Source: Puffinus mauretanicus (Eukaryota; Chordata; Aves; Procellariiformes; Procellariidae). Taken from it: 64,000 bases of DNA. Shown piece by piece: positions 46,836 to 58,925 of the stretch. The stretch is from positions 186,001 through 250,000 of the forward strand of contig JAJKFH010003532.1 in assembly GCA_023333565.1 (NCBI GenBank). Reading direction: 5' to 3'. The notes beneath the pieces were generated by a model. It searched no databases. It was not told the origin of the DNA and saw only the letters and a list, made by a program, of their open reading frames with translations. A program made the translations under genes and the position numbers. Positions within the stretch are counted from its first letter, which is position 1; the number at the start of each line of letters is the position of its first letter.

Positions 46836-49800
46836 TAAGTAAATAGAATCGCTTTAATCCTTATGAAGTTTTAAGAGAAGAGCTTTGCTTGGCTTCTGAT
46901 TCATTACTCCATAAAATGCTTAATGATTTTTTTTAGTTTTAATGGGGAAATTTCATCAATTTTTGGATTTAAACTCATGTAAGTAAGCCTTTATGTAACA
47001 GTGAAACTTCAGCAAGCTGGATTGCTTAACCATTATCTTAGTGGGCTTTTCTTTGACAAGACATCCTCCCCCGAATTTATAAAAGTATGCATGATAAAGC
47101 AAACTTTTCAAAACAAAGCCATGTAGATTTAGCTGTTCTTTGTTCTTTAAATCTTTTGTTTTGTTTGTTTTTTTTATTTTTCGATAGTATCAAACATTGG
47201 TTCCCTGCAGTTATAGTACACCCTATATCCAAGGGCAAAATGATTCCATCGGTTCTAATGCTTCTTTAAATGAAGTGATGTAGACTTATGCTAAAAGGCT
47301 GAAATAAAGTCTGAAAAGAGTGAGTCAAAAGCATGCATACAATGAAATACTAGATGCCTTTTCTGTTTACTTTGTCTGCTTTTAGGTCTTGAGCTGTTAT
47401 GCGTGAATTCAATGATTTGTAGTTTTGAAAGTCAGTTGTACTTCCTGTCAGCAACATAAAAGAGTAAGCAGGAAATATTTTTTTCTGATTAGTTAAATTA
47501 ATTATAATTAGCCTGATTAAAATGTCTGTTTGGCATTACAGATACATACACAGCTTGTACAATGCCATGGTGAGAACAGATGCATGATCAAACATCATGG
47601 CTGTGGTCCTCTTTTGGATTCAGTACCATAAGACCCTGATTATTCAGTGCACACCAGCAGTTTTAGTGGGGTTCCCTCCGCAAGAAATGCGAGCTTATTT
47701 TTGCTAATAGAAGAAGCAAAGAGTGTTGAGGAAAAAAATGTTTGTGTTGGGGGACAAACCATCAAGCTTGTTTATATGTGGTAAATATTTCACTTTTTTG
47801 TTTTTTTTAAGAACATAGTAAAATATATTTCTGTATTTCTGGACTGTCTTTTCATAAAGACACTTGAAGTTATATTCTAAATCAAATTAGGCTTCAGGGT
47901 ACCTTGAATATTCTTTACAATCTGACTGGAGATACTACATCCATTATGTTTGATGCATGGACAAAAAGGCTTTTCCCCATTCACATTAGAAAGGAAAATT
48001 AAAAAAAAAAAAAGGAAGGTTTTCAGAAATAGTCACAAAGAGAGATTCTTTACTAAAAATATTATTACCTAAGTACTAAAGATAAAAAATTGGTCTTCTC
48101 ATGGATATATGTATATATGTATGAAGAGATACATATATATATCTTTGGTTTGTATAGACGCACAAGCTTATCCCCTCCTTTTGTAAGCAATGAAGGAAAA
48201 AAAAAAAGGAAAGAAAAAACAAAAGAAAAGAAGGAAAGAGAAAAGAAGATCAAAGAAAAAAGAAAAGTAATGCCTGCCTGCCTGCCTGTCATGTCATCTT
48301 TTCTCCCAGCTGATGTAGTATGATGCTTCCTGTGTTTGCCATACATTATTTCTGAGTATGATAAAAAGCATTCTGAAGCTTGCAGTAAGAAAAAACCTGG
48401 ATATTATTTTATGAATATACGAGAAATAGTCTATAGCAGAAAGGTAATTAAACCTTGCCCTGGCTGACCTGGCTTTTTAATTAGTACATTTAACTATATT
48501 TAGTAGAAGTACTGTAGCACAAAGTATCCTGACTAGCAATATATCATTTAGACATTCCAGTGCTTTTATCGACTTAAAGCAATGTTGGTTTAATTCTGAA
48601 AGAAGTACTTCTCTGGTTCTTTATTCATCAGATTGCTTCTCCGAGAGTGGTTTGACCCCCCATTCTCCCAAAATTTCCATAAAACATTTATATCTCTAGC
48701 GTTCAAACTAGCCTTTCAAATATTCATGCTAAAAGGAAACAACAAAAGGCAAGATTTGACTACGTTCAGGTGACTGAATAGTTATAAAACATTCCCATAA
48801 ATTTGATGAAATTATACATTGACCAATATTATTTGCTGGGAATAGAGGTTGTAGAAACTCAGGGTGTAAAAGAGGTGTTTGCAACTTTAGGTATAAAATA
48901 TCACAGTGTTCACAAGTGGCCTTTTTCATCATTCTTACTGAATTTGAGAGAGAGAAAATATAAAATATTGTTATAGAAATATAGAAAGAAAATTTTGATT
49001 ACTTAATTATACATTTAAACTGGAAAAAAATCAAAGACAATTGTAATATATTGTTATTTATTAGAAGTGCAATATTACTTCCCCCTTGACCCTCCACCCC
49101 CTGGCTCCATACAAGAATGTTTGGCTTCCAGCTCAGAGTTAATTTTATTCCTGTGCTTTTTGTTTGTGTCCAGGCATGAAAGAGCAAAAGAAGAGGAATA
49201 CAGTTAATTCCTTATATACCGTTTAACAGAGGAATATGACAATTCTGTTTTCCTGAAAATTTTCTTGGAGCAATTTTCAGATCTGTTATCATATACTACT
49301 TCTCATTAATCATGGGTAGCCCTCAATACTTCCTATTCCTTCCATGTTTAAAGAATAAAATGCCAGAATGTCTTATTACACAGCATCATTTCTTAAAGCA
49401 ATCATGGTAAATAATAGACCTCTTCAATCTTCCACCAAAGAAAAAAAAATTAGAGAGGAAAGATTACAGTTCCTGCCAGGGATCTGACTAAGTGTCCAGC
49501 TGTTAGGACAGATGGAAAATTCTGTAAGTCTTTGCATGGTAGCCCTAAGAATTGTGAATTTATAGTCAACTTTTCATATTGCCTTATTCAGCCATCCTTG
49601 ACTGAAAAGATGAGTAAGAGGAATAGAGGCAAAAAGAAGAATATTTAGTATTGTCATTCCATGCCATTGTGGCAGATGAAGAAGAAAACTAAGACAGACT
49701 ACTGATAAATCCTTTACTTTAAGATGCCTACTGTTAATTTTGAATTAAAAAAAAAAAGTAGGACAGCTCATTTTGGGCTGCACATATAGCAAACAGAAAT

Positions 49801-51349
49801 TGGCCAGTTTCATCAACTTTAATTAAGTTATATGGATTTTTATCAGATGAGAATATATCCCATTGCAAAGATTTCTGGTCTAATGCATCAACAATTTGTT
49901 TCTAGTAACTGTTTCTCCTGAAAAACAGGAGAAATAACAGAAACATAGTAGGAGATATAACAGAAAAATAAAACAGCTTCTACATTCCACCTCACTCTAA
50001 AATATTATTTGTGTATTGATCTGCAAGTCACATTGTTTAAACATCCAACAGTGCTTGGCATCTAATATCAGCTTTGGTTTATAGTTCTCATCCCATGTCA
50101 GTTATTCTAAAAAGACTCTTATTGACTTAGTAAATCTGAAAATAAAAGAAGGATAATGTATATTCTTGTCAGATAAAATGCAGAAACTCTTGCAGTTAGT
50201 GGATTGTGACATACTAGCAAGGAAACTGCTCTGATGCTCTTCTGAGTGTGTTTTTATTGGAACAGTGTGATTTATGGGTTTTTTGTGGAAAAGAGGAAAA
50301 AATGTTATGAGTAAAAGTTGTTGAATACACAAAGGACTTACAATGTTATATCTGTTTACTATATAAACATGTTTTTGATGTATGTTTATGAAGGTATGAA
50401 TGCTTTTTTCTGACCCTTTCACTCCCAGGTATCTTCCTGATTAGCCAAATTCACTGAAAGTCTGCCTTGGACAAAGAAGGTTTGCTTTAAGACCATGTTT
50501 TTAGTCTAACTGGTAGAGTTATTTAATTTTAGACCATTAATTTACAAACTGGGCACTTCAATTTTATTTCTGAATTCAGAAACTCATATACACTACTTTG
50601 TTGGCTGATTTACCCGACATGTGTTTTCCCTGTATGTTTAAAGGCAATCTAAGGCCATTCATTCAGACTTTGGTATTCGGAAATTAAAGTAGATGACTTT
50701 TTGGTTACCTATTTTGCCCCACTCTGATAAAGGAAATAACCACACCTCTTTGTATTTGGTTTTGGTTTCAAAATCTCAGTGTGACTCCCATGTTCCTAAG
50801 AACCTTTAACCAAGGTTCATTTCTGCCTTTTTTGTGTAGTGTTTTACTACTTTGTTTCATGGGAAATTTTTACCATACAGTCACTGAACACAAGAATTAG
50901 TAATACCATTTCAGAATAGCTGTAAAATTTGTCAGCCTAGTCTGAGGAATTCCAGATCTATTACAAAAATGTTACTGTGGATACACAGTGTCTGTCTGTG
51001 CTGCTTTGTGATAGTGAACACTCTCTCTGTAAATCACTTTGCCTTCATAATTTTTCTTCCCAGTTTTATAATATGTGCTGTATCTGTCCCGCTCATTTTC
51101 TCCCATTTTTCTCCAAAGACAGGTGGATAGATTTCACCACAACAGAATTTCTGCATGTAAAGGAGCAAAAAGTGCACTAGTACAGAAATCCATCCACTAG
51201 CTTGGACTTGTTTCACTGTGCATTATCCATTCCTAATTTCCACAGGTCAGATAAACAAACTTCAAATTATTTAACTGTTAAGAAAAAGCAAATTGGTTAA
51301 ATACCTCAGTTGATAACTCCTGAGCAAACCTAAGTACAGAATGGGCTTC
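46836..51349. other. CpG-poor unique DNA, nothing coding recognised
   Basis: AT-rich. The stretch 47486-47520 holds TTAATTATAATTAG flanked by two CTGATTA words, a dense homeodomain-type cluster. A run of A occurs at 48001-48013. No exon, RNA gene or mobile element is recognised except the purine tract at 48193-48268. Confidence 0.5.
48193..48288. repeat. Purine (GA-rich) tract followed by (TGCC)4
   Basis: About 75 bases at 48193-48268 are almost entirely A and G on the plus strand, followed by four TGCC units at 48271-48286. Long purine tracts can form triplex DNA. The open frame across it is Lys/Glu-rich low complexity and is not a gene. Confidence 0.8.
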
Positions 51350-51482
51350 TGGAGGTCACCTTATCCAGCCCCCCCTGCTCAAGCAGGACCATCAAGAGCT
51401 GGTTGCCCAGACTCTCTCCAGTGATGCAGACTCCACAACCTCCCTGGGCAATCTGTTCCAGTGCTCAGTCATCCTCACACAG
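51350..51482 (-). mobile_element. Old CR1 fragment, reverse orientation
   Basis: Read on the minus strand this segment gives the CR1 3' region: GTGAGGATGACTGAGCACTGG, a CTGGAACAGATTGCCCAGGG block, GAGGTTGTGGAGTCT, then a CTTGAGCAGGGGGG stretch and a block ending GGTGACCTCCAGAAG. It belongs to a CR1 type with a longer 3' UTR than the two younger copies here, and it is more diverged. The tail repeat is missing and both borders are approximate. Confidence 0.85.
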
Positions 51483-54400
51483 TGACAGGCTGACTACTAG
51501 TTGTCTTTTAAATGAATGCTGAAGACCGAATGTAAATTAATAAAAACACACAGAGAATGTAATCAATTAATAAAAATACATAGGCTGGAATAATAAGAAA
51601 GAACGTCCGAATCCAATAACTGCTTTAGTAAATTAAAATTTATTCAAGGGCAATCATTCTAGGATCTAATGGGGTTATTACGTGTTGTAGATAGCACTAT
51701 GCAAAAATAACCACATTTACCCTAATAATTTACATAATTAAAGAAAAAATAATAGAAATAACAAAAGCCAGAAATAATAATAAAGTTACTGCAATCTCTT
51801 TGTATATGTCTCCAGAGAGACTATTAACATAAGTCTACCTCACTCTCAGATTTAGTAGACTAATTCAAATCATAACATATGGAAATAAACCATTGAGTTT
51901 AAAATATTGAATTTGAACATGTCACTACTGAAAAACATTTTGGACTATCTGAAGTAACCTGAAAACCTAGAATCCTTAAGTAATCTTATTCAATGGTATA
52001 AAACCATCAAGGTTGTATAAATTGAGGTAAAATAAGTCACACAAAGCATTGTCTTGAGATGATAAGATCTTACCATTTCTTTTCTTCCAAATTTACTCCA
52101 TGTAGCTTCTCCAGGATTACAAAATGTAATCTGTTTTTTGAAACATTAAGATCTTCTCTATTAAATTACAGTAACATTTCTGTATTTCATTAGTTATTAT
52201 AGGCAAAAAAACCCCATCAGTGCTATGGAAGTGCACTGCAGCCTCATCTTAAGCAGCACCATTGAAGTCCCAACAACGCTCTGAATCAGGAAGTTGCTTT
52301 CCCTTGATGTTGAAATGTATCTTTTTTTATTCTCTTTTATCTTCCTTGTTGTTGCTTGCTGACCAGTGAATACAATGCACTTTGATAAATGTTATAAAGT
52401 AGGAGCAGAGGGAAGACTTCTTGTTGAATTCAGAGTTTTCATAACCTCTTCCCAACCTGTTTGTCATTTACAGAGGAGAAAGAAAGGTACACCTGTGTCA
52501 TACTAGACTGGCTGCACAACTAGTTTTTTTCACGCTTTTGTTAGCCCAATGCCTTAGGGGTTAACATTTTTTCAGTAGCACATGCATATCTTCAGGAAAA
52601 TATGTAACTGTGATGGAAGTACGTGAGAAGAAGGAGAAAAAAAAATTCTCTTTAGTTCAAATAAGATCCCCAGCACATGAATGAATGTATAGTTTGTCTA
52701 ATGATGCTCTAGCTGATTTTTAATAGGCATTGTTCCTGCAAAAAGTTTTCAAGGTATTCTCAAAAGTGAAAGGAATGAAAGAAAATAAACTCTTTCCTAG
52801 CCATTTCTTATGCTCAAGACTTCAGTAGGAAAGAAAATCTATTTCCTGTGAGTCCAAACAATCTTACCTTTATACAGAATCTTTTATCTTTGGGGAAAAA
52901 AGTCCTTGAGAGTGAAGGAGAATACAATACTTAGAACATTTCTTTAAAGTATCCTTCTTCACGCTATGTGGAGGTGACTGAAATTTTTCTAAACGAAGTA
53001 AGAGGCTTAAGTGTTGTCATATTTTTTATCAGTAGGAATTAATAATGTAGTTTTGTACCTAAATGTCTCCATAAAACCACCTGTTGTGACTGTATGTGAA
53101 TGTACATAAATCAATTCATTTTTATCACAGATGATGAGAAAACTAAAATTTGAATGTTGATGTGATGGAATACAATCATTTATACATTTTAAAGAAAGGG
53201 TACTATGTCACACACAGAAGGAAGTGCTAAGAACTACACTGTGGCTCAGAGATACGAAACAGGTAGAATAATCAACATCTGTGAAAGATTTCTCACCACA
53301 AATTTTCTGTTTGCAAATTAAAGATGCTTAGGTGCTTCACTCCTTACTGGAATATACATATTTATATTGGAAATGTCCTACATAGTTTATTGACTTGATT
53401 ATACATTATTCTTTTAAAAGACAATATCTTATAATAAGATGCTTATTCTTCAATGATGATAAGGTTGGTTATTTGCATATTCATATTATTTAGGTATTGA
53501 TACAAGTTTTTATTTAACATTCTATATATGTGGCATAAGTTTTAGCCAGTGTGTTTATACATTTTTTTTCTAAACTAAAAGTAGAAAACATTAGTGAAGA
53601 AAAAAATAATTAAGATAGAACTTATAAAAGCTGATTTCACTGCTTGCATAAATACATTTGGGTGTTTTATGGCACTTGAGACTGTGTTTGGGTAACAAAG
53701 CAGAACTCTCCTAGAATGTGTTAAATTAGCTATAACATTTGCCACTACATTTTGTAAGCATTTTATATACAAGAATAGTGTTTGCATCCTCACTGAACCT
53801 GAGTGGCAGTTTGTGCTTATTTTAATGTGTGTGCATTTGTGTATATTTTTTAAAAAGCAACACTTTTTAAAAAACATTGATTTTTTTATCCTAACACTTA
53901 TCAAGAGCTTTCAAATCCCTGAACAGTAGTGGAAAAATAAAATGATTAATGATACTTGCTCTATTTGAATATGTTTAATATAATTAATTCCCTTAGTGCT
54001 AGATATAGATTTTGGAAGGATCTATTGTGTGAGTTATTTAGCATAACTGAAATGGTACAGTGTTAATATTCTAAAACAAATATTAAGACCACACCTATTC
54101 CATTTACCTTTGCAATAGTATATTGAAAAATTGTGAAAGTGACAGGAAGGACAGTGAAACAATATTTTTAAAAAGACAGAAAAAGCACTGAAAACATAAA
54201 TAAAGAACAAACCAAGAAATTTCTCTTGTTAGTTCTCAGTGTACCAAACAACCTGAAATACCTGTTTTAAGGGGAGAGGCTGAATAACACTGAAGACAGA
54301 GCTTAAGAAAGTAAGGGACTTGATTACTGTATAGAGAAAAAGCTAATCTATTGAAAGAAGAGTGAGAATTCACCAAATGCCAAGTAATTCTAATGCTGAA

Positions 54401-57400
54401 AAAGACTTGCAAACATGTTCAGCAGACCTGAAAGAAGGGCTTTCTGCCCAAGAGGTGTGGGGTTTTTTTTCTTTCCAATTATCTTAGCTGAACTTATAAA
54501 AGACTTCTTTACTAACATTTCAATATTTAGCTTAATGTGTTCCCATGCCACTAGGTACAGTTAATCAGGGTGATGACACTCTTAAATATTTGCTAGATTA
54601 TGACCTAATATGCAAACAAGGAGTCATCATAAAAAATAGCATCAACTGCATTTCAAAGAGCCATTTCAAATTCTCTGCAGCAGAACTGCCGAGACTAATA
54701 CAAAGAAGAAAACACTTAACATAAAAAATGTAAGTTATCAAATCATTTAAAGAAATTACTTTTTTTTTTCCCCAGGTCTGTGATCATTAAAGTAATTAGA
54801 AAATTTCTTTGTTTTTTGTTTTTTAAAGCAGTTCAGATTTGGGCAATCCAGTGCTCAGGGAGCTCTTTGTCACTCCAGTGGGTAAATCTACTGTGAATAA
54901 AGGATGCACTGGGAAAAAAATTTATGTGGTTCTCTGTAGCTCTATTCTGCATCTGTAGTTCATACTGGTATACAATAATGCAGATTATTATCTGATTTAG
55001 GAAGCACGTTCACTGGGAATGGATTAGAGAGTGATGTGAAACCAAGTGGAAGTGAGCTGTATAAAGAAATATTCACATGTGAGATTAGAAAGCACTGACT
55101 GCTCAACAGTTTGGGGAAATTCCTTTCAAAACAGTCTTATGCTTTCAGTTGAAAACATATTGTAAATTGTTATCATGGTTGGGAAAGATGATAAATGCTT
55201 TTTTTAATCCATGCCATAATGGCTGTAACAAGATGCTATTACTAATATCAGTGTGTCTGTTTGAATGCATTATTACCACAATGTATCAATGCTATGAAAG
55301 CCACACACCAAAATTGCAAATAGTTTGATTGAAACGAATAATTTCAAGCATAAAACATTGCTCTAACTGCAACATTATATCCTCTCAAACTGCGTGAGGA
55401 TATGTTCATAGAGTCAGACTGCTGTGTCTCTGCTGAACTACATACACAGGCATATAACAATGACAACCAAATGTGTTACACACCCACTAGAAGCAAGCAA
55501 AAGTTTGTAGACAATTACTGTCACCATTGGCTAACTTCCAGGTTAAATGCTGTTTGAGAACCACATTTATTCCGTTTTATGTGATCAGTTCTTTAGAGCT
55601 TAAACTGAGCTTATTTAATAAGGACAAATTGTCTTATTTATTAAGGACAATCTCCAAATTCAGGTTTTTTATCCTCTCATATGGAAGTCTGCCTTTATTT
55701 CACAGCTTCTCTCACCTACCTTTGTGTGACTTAATCAGCAAAGGATGCTTGTGGAAAGATGCAGACATCCAAAGTGAATAACTTGAGACAAGGGACCTGA
55801 ATTAATAATTCCAAGCATTAAGTGTCTTACTGATGTTGAATCTTCAGACTTCTAATGAAGCCTGAGTTGTCATCTAGAAACAAACATAACAACCGAAACC
55901 ACAGAGATTTCTTCCTGTAGGTAAAAAAAAAAAAGGTTTAATTTTGTTTAATGTTCTATGGGGCCAAAAGTCTTGGGTAAACAATTTTTAATGTAATTTA
56001 TATGCAAATAAGCAAGCCATATGTGCCTTGATTTCCTGAACTAAGAAATAGTTTTAACTATATTAATTCTAAATGTCATTAACCTAAGCACCTCTGCAAT
56101 ATTGAAATATGGTCTTGATGTTTAGCTTCTACAGCTGTACTAAAAGCAGCCGATAAATGTATTGCTCCACATTGCAAGAATGCACAGGCTCATATTTCAA
56201 AGCCCAGCCAATTCTTACCTAAGCAACAGTTACCAAAAACTGCAGATGAAGACAAGTTTTGCCAACAGAGCACCAGCACCTTTACCTTCAGATCAGTTAC
56301 CCTGCTGCAAAACATTCATTCTGTTCCATGAAAAAAATAATTCTTGTTCTGGATGAATTCTGGCTTTTGTTTTTTTTTTTTTTTCCTTCCCCCAGAGAAT
56401 TTGTTTTAATAACCCTGTATTTATTGCCTTTTGAAGGGCTTTCACTTGGTGGGTACATGAGACACAGCTCTGTGTTATAGTCCTCACAAAGAACTCCATT
56501 TTACCCATTATAGTCCTATTTACTTGGGTCTTGGAGAAGGTCTGAATCTTAGGACTGTTCCTCTTCCCAGAGGTGTCTGGGAAGCTGAATCACTAGCCTG
56601 AATCACTAGGCTGCAGTTACACTCATGGGTTGTCTCTCCTCCTTTTACCACCAGCTTTGCTTAACGAATCCTTGACTAGTAGCAACTTTTACAAATGGCA
56701 GCCATAAGTGCACATCCCTTTCCTTATTGCTGTGCTATGACCTCTTGTTATCCAGACATTTTCAAAGAAATGTGTAAACGTCTTCCTGATGCATCCTTTC
56801 TATAGCAGATAAACTGGATCATTCTGTACTGACTACATATGTACCTCCTGATCGCTTTATTAGTGTGTTTGCATTTACATTTCTGGACAAGGAATTAAGA
56901 GAAATAGCTCCCTGACTATTGTTTGGATGGTATTTGAAAATAAAAGAAAAATAAAAAGCTGCCTTTCAAGAGGATGTTCCAGGTTCTGAACTTGACAACT
57001 GCATTTGAGTCAACCTGGACTACAGTGATTGACTGCAACAGAGCATTCATTGGCAAATGAAAGACACTACAACATGATATTCGGGGTTTGGGCTAGTTTG
57101 AACGATCACTGAAGTCTTTGGATGCATTTCTAGACCATAGCTGAATAAGTCAGTGAATCTGACCCAATTTTATTTTAAGAACACCTCCTCCCCCATCCCC
57201 AGAAAAGCATCATGTGGTCTCTAGTTCTTTTTAGAAAGCAGACATTTTCACTGTAAGATTTGCATTTAGCTGTTAATGTTTCTGAAACATTATTTTTGCA
57301 GCTTTCTTCCATCACAAGATTTTAAGGCAGAAAAACTTTTCATTGGAATATTAAAAATAATTGTCCTGATTATAATTAAAATCTCATTTTAGTTACTAGA

Positions 57401-58123
57401 TCAGAAAACTAAATTTTGAAGCCCTTATAATACCTATTTTCAAGCAGGTAATTTCTGAAAAGAATTTGGCTGTGCTCCTGTTTGTTGAAATGCTGAACTC
57501 ATAAAACATGAAACAATTAGTGGGACTACAAATTAAGTAAGAATCTTTTCCCATTATTGTAGTTAATTCTTGAATGCCAGCTCAACAGGAATTAAATGGG
57601 CTGGTAGCGTACCTGTTACAGACAGTGATAAAGTATCTTTCAGCCTTTTGCCTAACACAGTTAAGATTTAAGCAGCTGATTTGGCCAAGCCTGTTTAAAG
57701 CAATAACATCTTTTTTGGAGGTAAAACAGTACCTCGTTCCACATGAGCGATTAACCGTTTCACTGATTGTGAAGAAGACAATACCAATTAGTATTAAAAA
57801 TAAATTAGAAATAGTTTGCTAATCCTTAAAATACAACACTGAACCCAAGATTTACAATCTGCTTCCTTTCAAGTGTTCATTCAGATAGATATTAAGAGGC
57901 TATTGTTGTGTGTACAATGCTAATTAATGTGAATAGAGGTGATACACACAGGGTCCTCATACAATACCTCCCCTCCCAAATATTAATAACTTATGCAACA
58001 TTTGGCAAGAATGGGAGCCTGTTCCCTCCCTAAAGTGTTAACATTACTGTGTTTTTGTAACTAGATAACAAAATCCAGGAATAAATACAACTATTGGGTG
58101 GGCTGTTGCTTATAGTTACATGC
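51483..58123. other. CpG-poor unique DNA, nothing recognised
   Basis: AT-rich with very few CpGs (2 in 52021-52620). A short duplication CTGAATCACTAG occurs twice near 56585-56612. T-runs occur at 54761-54770 and 56369-56384. No coding exon, RNA gene or known mobile element could be supported on either strand. Confidence 0.5.
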
Positions 58124-58722
58124 TGTCGTGGTTTAACCCCAGCTGGCAACTAAGCACCACACAGCCGCTCGCTCACCCTCCCCCCCCCCCCACCCTGGTG
58201 AGATGGGGGAGAGAATCAGAAGAGTAAAAGTGAGAAAACTTTTGAGTTGAGATAAGAACAGTTTAATAATTGGAATAAAATATAATAATAATAATGATAA
58301 TAATAATTTGTAATAAAAAGGAAACCAACAAAAAAAGAGAGAGAGGAACAAAACCCAGGAAAAACAAGTGATGCAACTGCTCACTATCTGCTGACCAATG
58401 CCCAGCCAGACCCTGAGCAGCGATTGCTGCTCCCTGGCGAACTCCCCCCAGCTTATACACATGAGCATGACGTCATATAGTATGGAATATCCCTTTGGCC
58501 AGTTTGGGTCAGCTGTCCTGGCTATACTCCCTCCCAGGTTCTTGTGCACCTCCTCGCTGGCAGAGCATGGGAAGCTGAAAAGTCCTTGACTAGTGTAAGC
58601 ACTACTTAGCAACAACTAAAACATCAATGTGTTATCACATTATTCTCACGCTAAATCCAGAACACAGCACTATACCAGCTACTAGGAGGAAAATTATCTC
58701 TGTCCCAGCCGGAACCAGGACA
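58124..58722 (-). repeat. LTR of a second, related ERV copy (599 bp, reverse)
   Basis: Read on the minus strand it starts TGTCCTGGTTCC and ends GGTTAAACCACGACA, like the provirus LTRs, with clear similarity along U3 and R/U5. U3 is longer by roughly 100 bases. On the plus strand an intact CRE palindrome TGACGTCA is at 58468-58475, a reverse TATAAG at 58452-58457 and a reverse ATTAAA at 58262-58267. It contains an (AAT)n stretch near 58280-58310. It represents a different, apparently older subfamily of the same LTR family. Confidence 0.92.
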
Positions 58723-58925
58723 GTATCCACCCCTTATTCTATACCATCTACGTCATGCCCAAGTCCCACACTTTCCAATACATTCTGATTAATCACCACT
58801 GCTTTTCCTGTCTTTTGATACATATACACGGAGATATCATTCCCTTAGTCTATGGGCTATCCCTCTAAAATGTTCACTGAGTTCATTTAGTGCATGACTG
58901 TCGGCTCCATCTGCTAAAATGTTGA
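58723..58925 (-). mobile_element. 3' internal tail of the second ERV copy (truncated)
   Basis: Directly attached to the LTR, this segment is the reverse complement of the provirus tail (about 36125-36327). It includes the polypurine tract (58727-58738), the GACATAGATGGTATAG-type region and the AATGAACTCA block. Similarity fades near 58915-58925, after which no pol is recognisable. The copy is therefore an LTR plus ~200 bases, truncated by deletion, and not a solo LTR. No matching second LTR or flanking duplication is visible. Confidence 0.85.

Noticed and set aside
58124..58722. Solo LTR
   Set aside because: About 200 bases of internal tail with the polypurine tract are still attached, so it is a truncated copy and not a product of LTR-LTR recombination.
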